Origin: Plotosus lineatus
Lineage: Eukaryota > Chordata > Actinopteri > Siluriformes > Plotosidae
Assembly (NCBI GenBank): GCA_024760905.1
Contig: CM045731.1
Span: forward strand, 51,059,501 to 51,123,500
Reading direction: 5' to 3'
DNA length: 64,000 nt
Shown here: positions 44,784 to 57,100 of the stretch, one piece after another
Layout: the number at the start of each line of letters is the position of its first letter
Numbering within the stretch: position 1 is the stretch's first letter
Made by a program: the position numbers and the translations under genes
The notes under the pieces: model-generated
What the model was told of the DNA's origin: nothing
Databases searched by the model: none
What the model saw: only the letters and a program-made list of their open reading frames with translations

Positions 44784-45283
44784 ACACCTTCAATTTCTAA
44801 CTTGAGACTCATCACTCTGTCTGACACTCTTTTCACTTCTAGAACATTCCTGACTAACCCCTGCTTCAAGATGACTTCTACGTCATTTCTCTTCCTATCC
44901 ACATCATGAGAAAACAGCTTAAATCCTGCTCCTAAGCTTCTAGCCTTGCCTCCGTTCCACCTGGTCTCCTGAACACACAGTATGTCCACCTTCCTCCTCT
45001 GCATCATGTCAGTCTCCTCTCTCCAGCTTTTTCTGTTTTTGTTCCATTTAAAGTCCCTACCCTCAGTCCTAGACTCATGCTTTTCCTCTTCTCTCTCTGC
45101 CTACGGACATGCCAACCGCCGCTCCTTCTTCGACCAACAGTCGTCCAGTTTCCACCTGCACCCTGTCGGTTAACAGCACTGATGGCGGTCGTTGTAAACC
45201 CGGGTCTCGACCGATCCGGTTTGGAAGTCACACTGATGGAGCCGCATGGTATATTTGGATTAGATTACTGTGGCTCAGCAATG
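44784..45283 (-). mobile_element. RTE-like LINE (copy c), 5' part
   Basis: It carries the start of the endonuclease domain (LRVGTLNG, then RKVDILCVQETRWNGGKARS) and continues directly into the sequence at 31992 once the provirus is removed. The two parts together make about 3.0 kb, close to full length for this family. Confidence 0.85.
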
Positions 45284-45315
45284 TGTTGGGGTGTGTCTAA
45301 ATTACAATTTTAGAT

Positions 45316-45648
45316 CTTTCTATCTTTTTTCCTTTCGGCTTCTTCCCTTTTTCAGGGGTTTCCACATGTTTGATTTGGTATACGTTTTTACGTTGGATGC
45401 CCTTCCTGACACAGCCCTTTAGCAAGGGACAGAAACATGCTGACGCCTATGCAGTACTCTTTACGAAAGTCAGCAATGGTTCTTTTACATACCTCTCACC
45501 ATAGACAGTGAGAGACATGGCTGGCCTTTGATAACCCAGTTAGCTGCACTGAGGGGACAGTGACAACCTTGCGGAGAGTGGGACTCGAACCCCCAACCTT
45601 AGGACCAGCAATCCAGTGCCCTTTACCACCAGGCCACCACTGCCCAGT
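45316..45648 (-). mobile_element. SINE family A, reverse orientation
   Basis: Same head and LINE-like tail as 44226-44583. Near-identical flanks TTACAATT(T/G)TAGAT at 45302-45315 and 45649-45662 are the target duplication. It landed just outside LINE copy c. Confidence 0.88.
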
Positions 45649-45934
45649 TTACAATTGTAGATAATTTACCAATAAGCTCACAGACAACCATGACTGGCAG
45701 GCAATGCCAGGAAAATGAGTGTATGCCATCCTTCCCTCCTGTGAATGCTCAGCCAATTAGCTTCCATGGACTCCTGGTCATGGATGGATGTGACATTAAC
45801 CCGGTTTTGAAATGCCAGGGTGTGCTCTGCATTTGCCTGGAGTTGGTGAAGATAGGTGCCAGCTTACTTGTGGCTCTAATTAGAAATTGTATGAATTTGA
45901 AAATGTATGAATGAATGTTTCCCAAATGGCTGCA

Positions 45935-46240
45935 CTGTAGAATAGTGGTTAGGATGTCTGCCTCACAGCAAGAAGGTGCTGGGTCCGGTGCTTGTGTTTC
46001 AAGTGGTTTCATGGGTTTCCTCTGTGTGCTCTGGTTTTCTCCTACAGCACTCACGCTAATTAGTTGTTCCAAATGGGCACCCTAGGTGTAAGTGTTATTG
46101 TGAATGGTTGTGTTGGCCCTGCGATGGTCTGATGAGCTGTTCGAGGTAGACCCTGCCTTTGCACTGTCGGTTGAGATAGGCATCATCCTCCCTGTGACCA
46201 CATTAGGATTAAGTGGTTTTGTAATTGAGTGAGAGTGACA
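45935..46240 (+). repeat. tRNA-derived SINE (family C)
   Basis: The phrases GTGGTTAGGATGTCTGCCTC, 'gtgctctggttttctcctacag', 'gcgatggtctgatgagctgttc' and 'cctgtgaccacattaggattaag' give the full family order. It lies about 190 bp before the ZBTB48 coding exon. Confidence 0.7.
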
Positions 46241-46432
46241 GAGTATTTTCTAAATTAGAATAGATGCCTGCATACTTTTATTATATGGCATTTTACATTG
46301 GAACTGCTTTGTCAGTCAGGATATGTTGTATGCCTTTAAAACAAGGCTTTATAATACTGTATTTTGATTGTATAAATGAGACCTTTAGATCTCTTGTATT
46401 GCTTAAATGAAGTATTGTTAATGTAATTGCAG

Positions 46433-47477
46433 TGAAGGTTTTTCTACATGTCCATATCAGGCCGTCCTCATGGAGAGAAGTACACTAGATGGTGCTCATG
46501 CTCAGTGGGTTTTATCTGAGCTCAATCAGCAGAGGGAGCTTGGAAAGTTCTGTGATGTGATGCTCAACACTCAAAATGGACAGGTGTACCTGGCTCACCG
46601 CAATATTCTCGCTTGCTTCAGCCAAATGTTCCAGGACTCACTTTCTTCCACGCCCTGTACGGAGATCAATCTTCCACAAGAGTGTCCTGTTGATGGGCTT
46701 GAGTTACTGCTGCACTTCTTCTACACTGGTGAGCTGCAGCTAAACGGTGATAACGAGGCGAAGGTCCGATGTGCTGCGAGTGGCCTATCTGTTCCTGAGT
46801 CACTTATTCCTTCTCAGGGTTTGGTTGGAGGTTCGATGTGTATTGATGACTCTGATGGAAAGCCACTTTTCCCCGCACTGAATTTAGACACTAAACCGGA
46901 TTTGACTGTGATGCCACAATCTGCATCTCAACAGGCGCTCAGAAGGAATGCGGAAACCTCAGTGCGGACAGTGGAAGCAGTGACTGAACTTGATGAGTCT
47001 CCTAGCACCAGTTCAACTACTGTTACTCGATCAGGCAGGAGGGTGAGGGGTCCAAGCAGACTGGCTAGTGAGAATGCTACTCCTGTAGTTTCAAAAGCGA
47101 GTACAAGAAGAACTGCTGCTTTTGAGGCCAAAGATGAGCACACCATCCCGACTGAAGGACAGCACAGCACTACACAAGTGACGGAGGTAATTACTTTATT
47201 GATTTCATTGTACATCTCTCCATTATTACCTTGTTACTGGGTTTATAGCAAGAGAAAGGTATTAAGTAATAAAACATGACTCTTGCTGCTATAGCAGAAG
47301 AGCCAACAAGTTGAATTACTTTCTTATTGTATACAGATGCTCCCCCACTTACGTTCATCCTTTTTTACAGGGTTTTTTTCCAAAAAAAAGTCAAATTTTG
47401 AGTTTAGACATACCTATGTAGTACGCTGACAGAATGACACAATGACGCTGCATTCATTGTTTACAAACTACAGACTG

Positions 47478-47539
<62 letters not shown>

Positions 47540-50500
47540 ATGTATGTGTATATATATGTATGTGTATCAGTTATAGAGCGTGTTACCCTTGTGTTAAGAC
47601 GTCGTCTCTGTGATCTTTGTGTTTACACTGTTTTGCGGACTTTTGTAACCCTTAGCAAATATGGTTGGTCAGAAGTGTAAGACTACTAGCATGGGTGCAA
47701 GTCTCATACACGGAGATGAATTAACTATCTGCTCAGATCGGCACAATCTACCATGCATACTCAGTTAAGCAAAGAGAGTTGTAATATGAATGAAAACCCG
47801 AATGCACAAATTACAGATATTTATTATCTTTTAGCAGAATCCTAAGACTGTATACTTATTTTTATATTAATATTCATTAGGATTTGTACTTGTTCTTTGT
47901 ATGCATCTCTTGAATAAAGTTTACTTACTTGCACAAAAGAAAGAACTCTCCGCTTTGCTGGGATTCACATCAGTGCAAGCTGTGTTCTAAACGAGTTCAA
48001 CAGCACCCTTGTGCACTTTAAAGACCGGAAGTCTGTATAACCCACAACAAGTACACTACTTTTGCAAGTACACTACTTTCGGTATTGAGCGCCTCACATA
48101 TTGTAAGCGTTGATTGGCTGTTTTAAGCTTCATGTAAAGTAACTCGGTATAAATAAGTGACTTATTTGAAATTAATGTTGATATTATTTGATATTATTTT
48201 ACAATGTTATGTTTATAGTAATTGATTTAGGGGTGTTTTATGAAATACAGTAATGGTATTTATGGATGTATAGTACATTATGAGCGACATACGTCACACA
48301 TCATACGTCACTGTAACAAGTTACATTTGGCTGTCCGGAACCAATTAAAAACGTAAGTCAGGGAGCGTCTCTATGTATTGTCTAAATTATTTTCTTAAAG
48401 GACTCGTACAATAGCAGCTATAGTCATATTCCTCAGTATGTTAAATTCATGGGCTGTGGGCCAAATAAAGCCCACCAACTTATTTTATATAGCCGGTGAG
48501 TGCTTTCAAAGTGAATGATTATCGTACATTCCTCACATCAGCCATTACCATGAAATGTATTTCATCGTCCATTCACTCAGTAGCAGCAAACCTATTTCAA
48601 GTGTCAGTCATTTCTCAAGAAAGATTGCAAGCTAGCTTATTGCTGTCAATCATTGATCTTGGATGACCCCAAAACGTCATGATGTGGCCCTCAGAAAAGA
48701 GTTTGTTACCCCTGCACTGGTAGTGCATTCCAGTGTTCGCAAATAAATAAAATGAATCGATGAATAAATTAATTGAAAACTGATATTTCACTAAGCATCC
48801 TTTAGTCAGCTGCTCTATGTGATTTATTCTGTACAGGGGAGACTTGACAATAGTCAGAACAGTGCTGCTGATGAAGATGATAATGATGGGATTTTTGCAG
48901 AAGACACAGATGAAGAGTACATGCCTTATGATTCATCTGTCGCGTGTCCAAAAGGTCCACAGGGGAAGCGTAAACAGAAAGGAAGCGTCAGCGGAAAAGA
49001 AAATGGAGGGGACTCTGTGAAAGATCCAAAGAAGGGTTCTGTTCAGTGTCCGACGTGTCACAAAACATTCCTCAGTAAATACTACCTGAAAGTACACAAC
49101 AGGCGTCACACGGGGGAAAAGCCTTTCAAGTGTGAAAAATGTGGGAAATGTTATTATAGGAAAGAGAATTTGCAGGAGCACGAGGCCAGGAACTGCCTGA
49201 GTAGGGCTAATATGGTGAGATAATGTACTGTAGACTCATGTCAGTGTTAATGCACATAACATCCAACACATATCAAGTTTATTGTGTGTATTAACAGATG
49301 ATTCACTAAACCCTATAATCCTTTTTGGTTTAGATGTTTTTCTGTTCCAGGTGCCCCTTAAGCTTTAAGAAGAGACAGGAACTGCGTATTCACACAGTCA
49401 CACACACAGGCGAGATGCCAAATAAGGTGATTTTGCCACAAAATACACAAATGACTAACTTTTAGGGTTGGAGGAAGACTGGTGCCTACCTCAGCTGACA
49501 CTGGACGAAGGCATGGCATGCCCCCAATAGCTTGCCAAAACATCACAGGAAATACATTATATACAGTATATACAGTTTTCATGTGAGTAATTTGGTTGAT
49601 ACCACAAAATGAATAATACAAATACCAGTCAAACTCTTTTATTGTTCTGTTATTAATGTTTTCCACCTCGATGGTAATAAGTACTTGCCATTCCACTTCG
49701 CTGGTAACATTTTAATAAGCGCCCATCCACTCCAATTTTTAAAGTGCCTTGTGTGCTTATCAGATCGAATACGGTACACTGTGTGTGTGTGTGTGGAAAA
49801 AAAAAAAAATATATATATATATATTAGTCCTTCTCAAAAAATTAGCATATTGTGATAAAGTTTATTATTTTCTGTAATGTACTGATAAAAATTAAACTTT
49901 CATATATTTTAGATTCATTGCACACCAACTGAAGTAGTTCCAGCCTTTTATTGTTTTAATATTGATAATTTTGGCAAAAAAGTAAAGAAAACCCAAAAAA
50001 ATCCCTATCTCAAAAAATTAGCATATTTCATCCGACCAATAAAAAGTGTTTTTAATACAAAAAAAGTCAACCTTCAAATAATTATGTTCAGTTATGCATT
50101 CAATACTTGGTCAGGAATCCTTTTGCAGAAATGACTGCTTCAATGCGGCGTGGCATGGAGGCAATCAGCCTGTGGCACTGCTGAGGTGTTATGGAGGCCC
50201 AGGATGCTTCGATAGCGGCCTTAAGCTCATCCACAGTGTTGGGTCTGGTGTCTCTCAACTTTCTCTTCACAATATCCCACAGATTCTCTATGGGCTTCAG
50301 GTCAGGAGAGTTGGCAGGCCAATTGAGCACAGTAATACCATGGTCAGTAAACCATTTAGCAGTGGTTTTGGCACTGAGCAGGTGCCAGGTCATGCTGAAA
50401 ACTGAAACTCTTCATCTCCATAAAGCTTTTCAGCAGATGGAAGCATGAAGTGCTCCAAAATCTCCTGATAGCTATCTGCATTGACCCTGCCCTTGATCAA

Positions 50501-51366
50501 ACACAGTGGACCAACACCAGCAGCTGACATGACACTCCAGACCATCACTGACTGTGGGTACTTGACACTGGACTTCAGGCATTTTGGCATTTCCTTCTCC
50601 CCAGCCTTCCTCCAGACTCTGGCACCTTGATTTGACATGCAAAATTTGCTTTCATCTGAAAAAAGTACTTTGGACGACTGAGCAACAGTCCAGTGCTGCT
50701 TCTCTGTAGGCCAGGTCAGGCGCTTCTGCCATTGTTTCTGGTTCAAAAATGTCTTGACCTGGGGAATGTGGCACCTGTAGCCCAGTCCACTGCTTCCACA
50801 GGTCCCCTGAGGTCTGGAATCAGCCCTTTGCCACAATCTTCCTCAGGGTCCGGTCACCTCTTCTGGTTGTGCAGCGTTTTCTGCCACACTTTTTCCTTCC
50901 CACAGACGTCCCACTGAGGTGCCTTGATAGAGCACTCTGGGAACAGCCTGTTTGCTCAGAGATTTCTTTCTGTGTCTTACCCTCTTGCTTGAGGGTGTCA
51001 ATGATGGCCTTCTGGACAGCAGTCAGGTTGGCAGTCTTACCCATGATTGCGGTTTTGAGTAATGAATCAGGCTGGGAGTTTTTAAAAGCCTCAGGAATCT
51101 TTTGCAGGTGGTTTGAGTTAATTGGTTGATTTAGATGATTAGGTTAATAGCTCGTTTAGAGTACCTTTTCATGATATGCTAATTTTTTGAGATAGGAATT
51201 TTAGGTTTTCATGAGCTGTATACCAAAACCATCAGAATTAAAGCAATAAAAGACCTGAAATATTTCAGTTGGTGTGCAATGAATCTAAAATATATGAAAG
51301 TTTAATTTTTATCAGTACAGAAAATAATGAACTTTATCACAATATGCTAATTTTTTCAGAAGGACA

Positions 51367-51412
<46 letters not shown>

Positions 51413-51903
51413 CAGTGTGTAATAAATAAATATATATATACACACACACAATCAGTTCAAAATAATAAGAGTCAGACATCACGAACCTGATCATTTTTGT
51501 GTTTTTGGTAGAAATGATATTGCTACATGGCACATAATTTACTAGCCGGTGTAGTAGAGTAATACAATCCAAAAGAACCAACAGTCATTTCTTGCATGCT
51601 GCTGATTCTGTGTAATTGGCTCATGAAGTGAAAGAGGCGTGTTCAAAATAATAGTAGTATAGCGTTCAATTAGTGACATTCATCTTTGAAAAACAGGTAC
51701 CAATTATGGCCTTCATTTAAGGAAGGAAGGCAGCAAATGTTGTCCATGCTGGTTATAAAACAAATTCTAAGGAAAATGGGTTGTTCTGAAGAACAGTGTA
51801 CCTTGATTACAATGTTGATTGGAGAGGGATTCTACATATAAAGAAGTGCAGAAAATAAGAGGCTGCTCAGATAAAATGATCATAAATGCTTTAAAATGGC
51901 AAC

Positions 51904-51947
<44 letters not shown>

Positions 51948-53841
51948 TAATATACTGTATGTGTATTTATATACACACACTAGGCCCTCGTTATTCACGG
52001 GGGTTCAGTTCCAGCCCCTTCTGCGAATCAAGATAATCTGCGAGTTCTGTACCGGGAAGTAAAACCCCATGTATCATATGAAATGTGCGAATGATCAACT
52101 GGAAGTAAAACACTATGTATCATATTACATGCCTAAAATATGCTTCTCAAACACATTCTATAGACAGTCTTACTCATTAATAAAGTATTAATGTAGTAAA
52201 ATGTAGTAATTAAGTAAAAACTTTAATTTTGTACTGTGATATTTATTGATAAAATTTATATATACAGTAGGCCCTTGTTATTCGCAGGGGTTTGGTTCCA
52301 GTATTAATGTGGTAAAATGTAGTAATGATTAAGAAAAACAATGTTTTTACTGTGATATTTGTTGATAATAAAATTTAAACATTATACAGCATATATATAC
52401 ATTGATCCCTCACTACTTCGCTCTTTAATTAATGCAGCTTCAGTGCATCGCGGGTTTAAAAAAAAAAATTACTATTTGTGAGGCAGCATGAGATGGCTGA
52501 GTGAATTTATTATTTAAAGGGGAAGCACTTAAGCAGCACGTTTCAACTGAGGTAAGTGTGCGGTTTGTGTTTATAGGGAGTAGATGAGAGGACTGAATTC
52601 TGGTATGAACTGCATTCAGCCCGAACAGCTCAGCCACGCCTCTCAGCCGGAGCGAGCAGAAAAACAGAGTTAGAGAGCGTTATAGTACAAAAGTAGCAGG
52701 GACATGATGTGAGTTAATTCTCTGGCGCAGAGGTGAGCATGCTTCTGTTTATTGGGAGTAGATGAGAAAAGTGAATTTAGGTGTGAGCCACTGAGCAGCT
52801 CAGCCATGCCCCTCAGCCGGAGTGGAGAGAAAACAGTTAGAGTTAGAGAACACAGCCGCCAAAATCAAAGTCCCCCAAAAACACAGACCATGACAAAAAT
52901 AACATAAAATGTAATAAATTGGATAAATAAAACAAAATGATAAACATGCTACAACACAGTACATAAAATCACACACAAACATTCTAAACATTACCATAGG
53001 TAATGTACTGGAATAATAATTGAAAAAGACTTTAATACTAGAGTTCTTTAACAACAGTTCAGATTATTTCTCTTCAGGCACTTACGAGGAAACTGTCTTT
53101 TCTTCAGGAGTAAGTCTTATTTATTCAGAAGAGACATCCAACGTCATTACTTGAGTGGCATCATAGAACTTAACTGGTAATTAAAACACACTAAAAAAAG
53201 GCTCATTGACAACTTGTGCGCAAATGAGGGAAAAGGTGCGTATACATCATCTCAACCAATCGCAGGAAGGAGGACAGCCATTGGCTGAATTTGAATTTGC
53301 ATGCATGAGTATAAAACCGCGAACAGTCAAGGGCCTACTGTGTAAATATAGAAATACACACACACACACACAAACATATACACAAATATGTGTATATGTT
53401 TGTGTGTGTGTGTATGTATATATACATATATACAGTGGTACTTCACCTTATGAAAGACCTAAGAAACAAAAAAATTCAGGTTACGAAACGCATTTACCTA
53501 AAATTTCCATTTCTGGATACAAAAAAATTCACGTTACGAAAAGCGCCATCTCAAAAATTTAAACAATGCGTAAGTTGCTCTCCCATTGGTTATGTCCCAA
53601 CACCTCCCCCCGCAGGCCTCCCATTAGCTATTATGGAGCTGCAGCTCCATAATACTCATGATGCTTTTCGTGTGCCTTCAACCCATTGTTCGTCACGGAG
53701 TTCTAACACACGTAAAGGACACAAATGCTGTTGTTTCGTGAGTTTTTTGAGTGTGCTCATTGCAACTTTATTTTTTGGCTCAGGCTTTGAACCTTGCATA
53801 AACATTTGTAAGATTATAACTCTACTAAGAAGACATGGCCA

Positions 53842-53884
<43 letters not shown>

Positions 53885-54101
53885 CACGCACACATCTACC
53901 ATTGGTACAATATTGCAGCAGAAGGAGGCCTTAAAAGGTATACTTTTATAATTTTTAAAGGGTTTAGGGGTAATATTGGGGGCCTTGGAACGAATCAGCC
54001 CTTTTACATGTAAAATGCGACTCAACTTACGAAAAAAATCAGGTGACAAAACTACTTTTGGAATGGATTAATTTCGTAAGGGGAGGTACCACTGTGTGTG
54101 T

Positions 54102-54137
<36 letters not shown>

Positions 54138-57100
54138 TAGCAACACAGAGTACTGAAGTAGAAAGTACTGTGGCTGCCTTAAGTATTTTTTATTGGAAAT
54201 GCCTTTTCTTTAACGAAGATTGCAAGTTTGAATCCAGTTTAATTCCACAGCCGTCCATGGCTGGGAGGCTATGAGATCTAACTGGCTGAGCTCTCACAAG
54301 CGAGAGGGATGGCATACGCTTATTTTCCTGTCACTCACTCACGGCGATCTCCAGCCAATCATGGGCGTCTGTCAGTTCTGTACAAGGAGGCAAATAGCAC
54401 TTTCCCTCAGAGTGTGTTAGACTGCCATCAAATACGTGTGACACTGCAGTTTGAAAAGAGGCTGGTGGCTAGCATTGCATGTCACGGAGGTTAAGTGTGC
54501 ATGCTTTCGCCTCTCCCTGGTCAGTGGTGGTCGTGTGATAGGAAGGGCAATACCTAAAGTGGGGAGGAAATGGGGGAAAATCCCACAAGAAAAAGAAACA
54601 AATCCTTTTCTGCTCATGTTGTAACACACTTCCTGTTTATAGTGCACCGCATGCTCGGAGCAGTTCATGCACAAGAAGGAGCTCTGCAGCCACATGATCA
54701 AAATCCATGGAGCTCCTAAACCCTACGCTGTAAGATCAGCTTTCACTATTTTGTTCACAACAGCACACTAATTTTCACTCAGTGTAGTTTTATTTCAAAT
54801 CCTTTAACAATTTACACTATTTTCTATAGTGCCCACTGTGCCCCAAATGCTTCCTGTCACGTACTGAGCTGCGTATCCACGAAGCCGCCAAGCACCGGGG
54901 AGAGAAGCTTTTCGTGTGCGAAGAGTGTGGACACCGAGCGTCCAGCCGCAACGGCCTACAGATGCACATTAAAGCCATTCACAGGTTTTCTTTACAATTC
55001 CATGTCAATTCTATATACATTCTACATAGCAGGGTGACCAACCTTTTTGAAACTCAGAGCTACTTCTTGGGTAACAATTAATGCGATGGGCTAACAGGTT
55101 GATGCACATTTCTGTAACATCAAATTTGCTCAATTTACATTTAATTACATGTTGTTATTATTAATAATTAATAATATTCAGCTATATGACGATATTGATT
55201 TGATTTTAAAAATAGCAATAAAATTAGATGCAGGTCAATGGAGAGTGGAGTTATGGAGCCGCGGACCTGTTCTAAAAATGGCAGTGACTAGGCCCCCGGG
55301 CAACTCATGTTGTCATCGTGGGCGACCTGGTGCCCGCGGGCACCATGTTGGTGACCCCTGCTATGTACGGTCTGCTACGGACATTTCAATAAGTGGGACC
55401 GACATAGAAAAGTGAAAGTTTATGTGGCATGTTCTTCCTGTGCTGGTGTGGGTTTCCACCCACATTCGAAAGACACATATTAGACTGGCTGTTCCAAATT
55501 GCCCCTAGGGGTTTGTGTTGGCCCTGCAGTAGTCTAGTGAGCTGTTCAAAGTTTACCCCGCCTTCACCCAGTGATGGTTCCGATACGCTCCAGCCTCCAT
55601 GCCTCTCCAATAGAGTACTAGGATTAAGCAATTTGGTAAATGAGTGAGCGAGATGAGTGTTGGTATTATTGCCCCCCCTCCCCCCATTGCAGGAAGGAGC
55701 GTCCTTTCATATGTGAGATCTGCAGTCACGCCTTTACCCAGAGGGTCAACCTGAACATGCACCTACGCACACACACAGGAGAAAAACCATATCAGTGCCA
55801 CCTCTGCGGAAAGACCTTTCGCACTCAGGGTAATTTGACTTCTAATGTCCCTTCAGTCCATATGTGATGATAACAGGGGTATTCGAATATTACTAAATAC
55901 AGTATCCATTTTCTTAGCTGGATAGATACTTTATTTATCCCACAGGGAAATTCACATTTTCCATTAGCATTGCAGTAAAACAGCACACACTTGTTTTATA
56001 TAAAACACAAATTAAATTGTGACATAGTAAAAATAAAGAGAGATGAAGAATAGAATTCCTATCAGGAATAAATGATGAAGGTGAAGGCGAACGTGTGGAT
56101 ATAAAGCCAAAGTGTATTTTTTATATCTTCTTCTTTTCCTTTCGGCTTTTCCCTTCAGGGGTCGCCACAGCGAATCATCTGCCTCCATCTCACCCTATCT
56201 TTTGCATCGTCTTCTCTTACACCAACGACCTTCATGTCCTCCTTCACCACATCCATGAATCGTCTCTTTGGTCTTCCTCTAGGCCTTTTGCCTGGTAGTT
56301 CCAGCCTCAGCATCCTATTACCAATATACTCACTATCCCTCCTCTGTACATGTCCAAACCATCTCAATCTAGCCTCTCTGACTTTGTCTCCAAAACGTCT
56401 TACATGTGCTGTCCCTCTGACGTGCTCATTCCTAATCCTATCCATCCTCGTTACTCCCAAAGAGAACTTCAACATTTTCATCTCTGCGACCTCCAACTCC
56501 GCCTCCTGTCTTTTCCCCAGGGCCACTGTCTCTAAACCATACAACATCATTGGCCTCAACACCGTCTTGTACACTTTTCCTTTCATTTTTGCCGATACCC
56601 TCCTATCACACATCACACCGGACACTTTTCTCCAACCATTCCAACCTGCCTGCACGCGCTTCTTCACCTCTTTTCCACACTCTCCATTGCTCTGGATTGT
56701 TGAGCCTAAGTACTTAAAATCCTCCACCTTTCTTATCTCTGCTCCCTGTAATCTCACCGTTCCTCTTTGGTCCTTGTCATTTTTTATATAACAACTGTAT
56801 ATCATGCTGCGTCAATGGGCAGCGTAACACTCAGAGGAAAGTGCTATCCGCCCTCCTCCTATATACAGGAACTTACAGATCTTTGTGATTGGCTGTTCCA
56901 TAAAAAGATCCAGTGATAATTTTGTGGGTGCTTTGATGATGGAGGTCAGAAGTGATCGGCCAGTGCAGGTTGAACTGATCAGAAGGCTACTGTAAATCAG
57001 ATGGTACTTTTTACCAGTATCACAGTAGGTACATCCTGTCAAATATGGAGGCGGACTGCTCAGAACTGCAGGTGATCTCAATGGGTTCTGTTTCTGTCAG

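Noticed and set aside
27791..46432. TAS1R1 between NOL9 and ZBTB48
   Set aside because: Looked for because of mammalian synteny. No frame showed receptor features, and the interval is almost fully explained by transposons.
46928..47215. Minus-strand frame inside ZBTB48 exon 1
   Set aside because: Antisense to the coding linker, with no homology.
49827..51365. Active Tc1 transposase
   Set aside because: Frames shift around the second catalytic Asp, so the protein is not intact.
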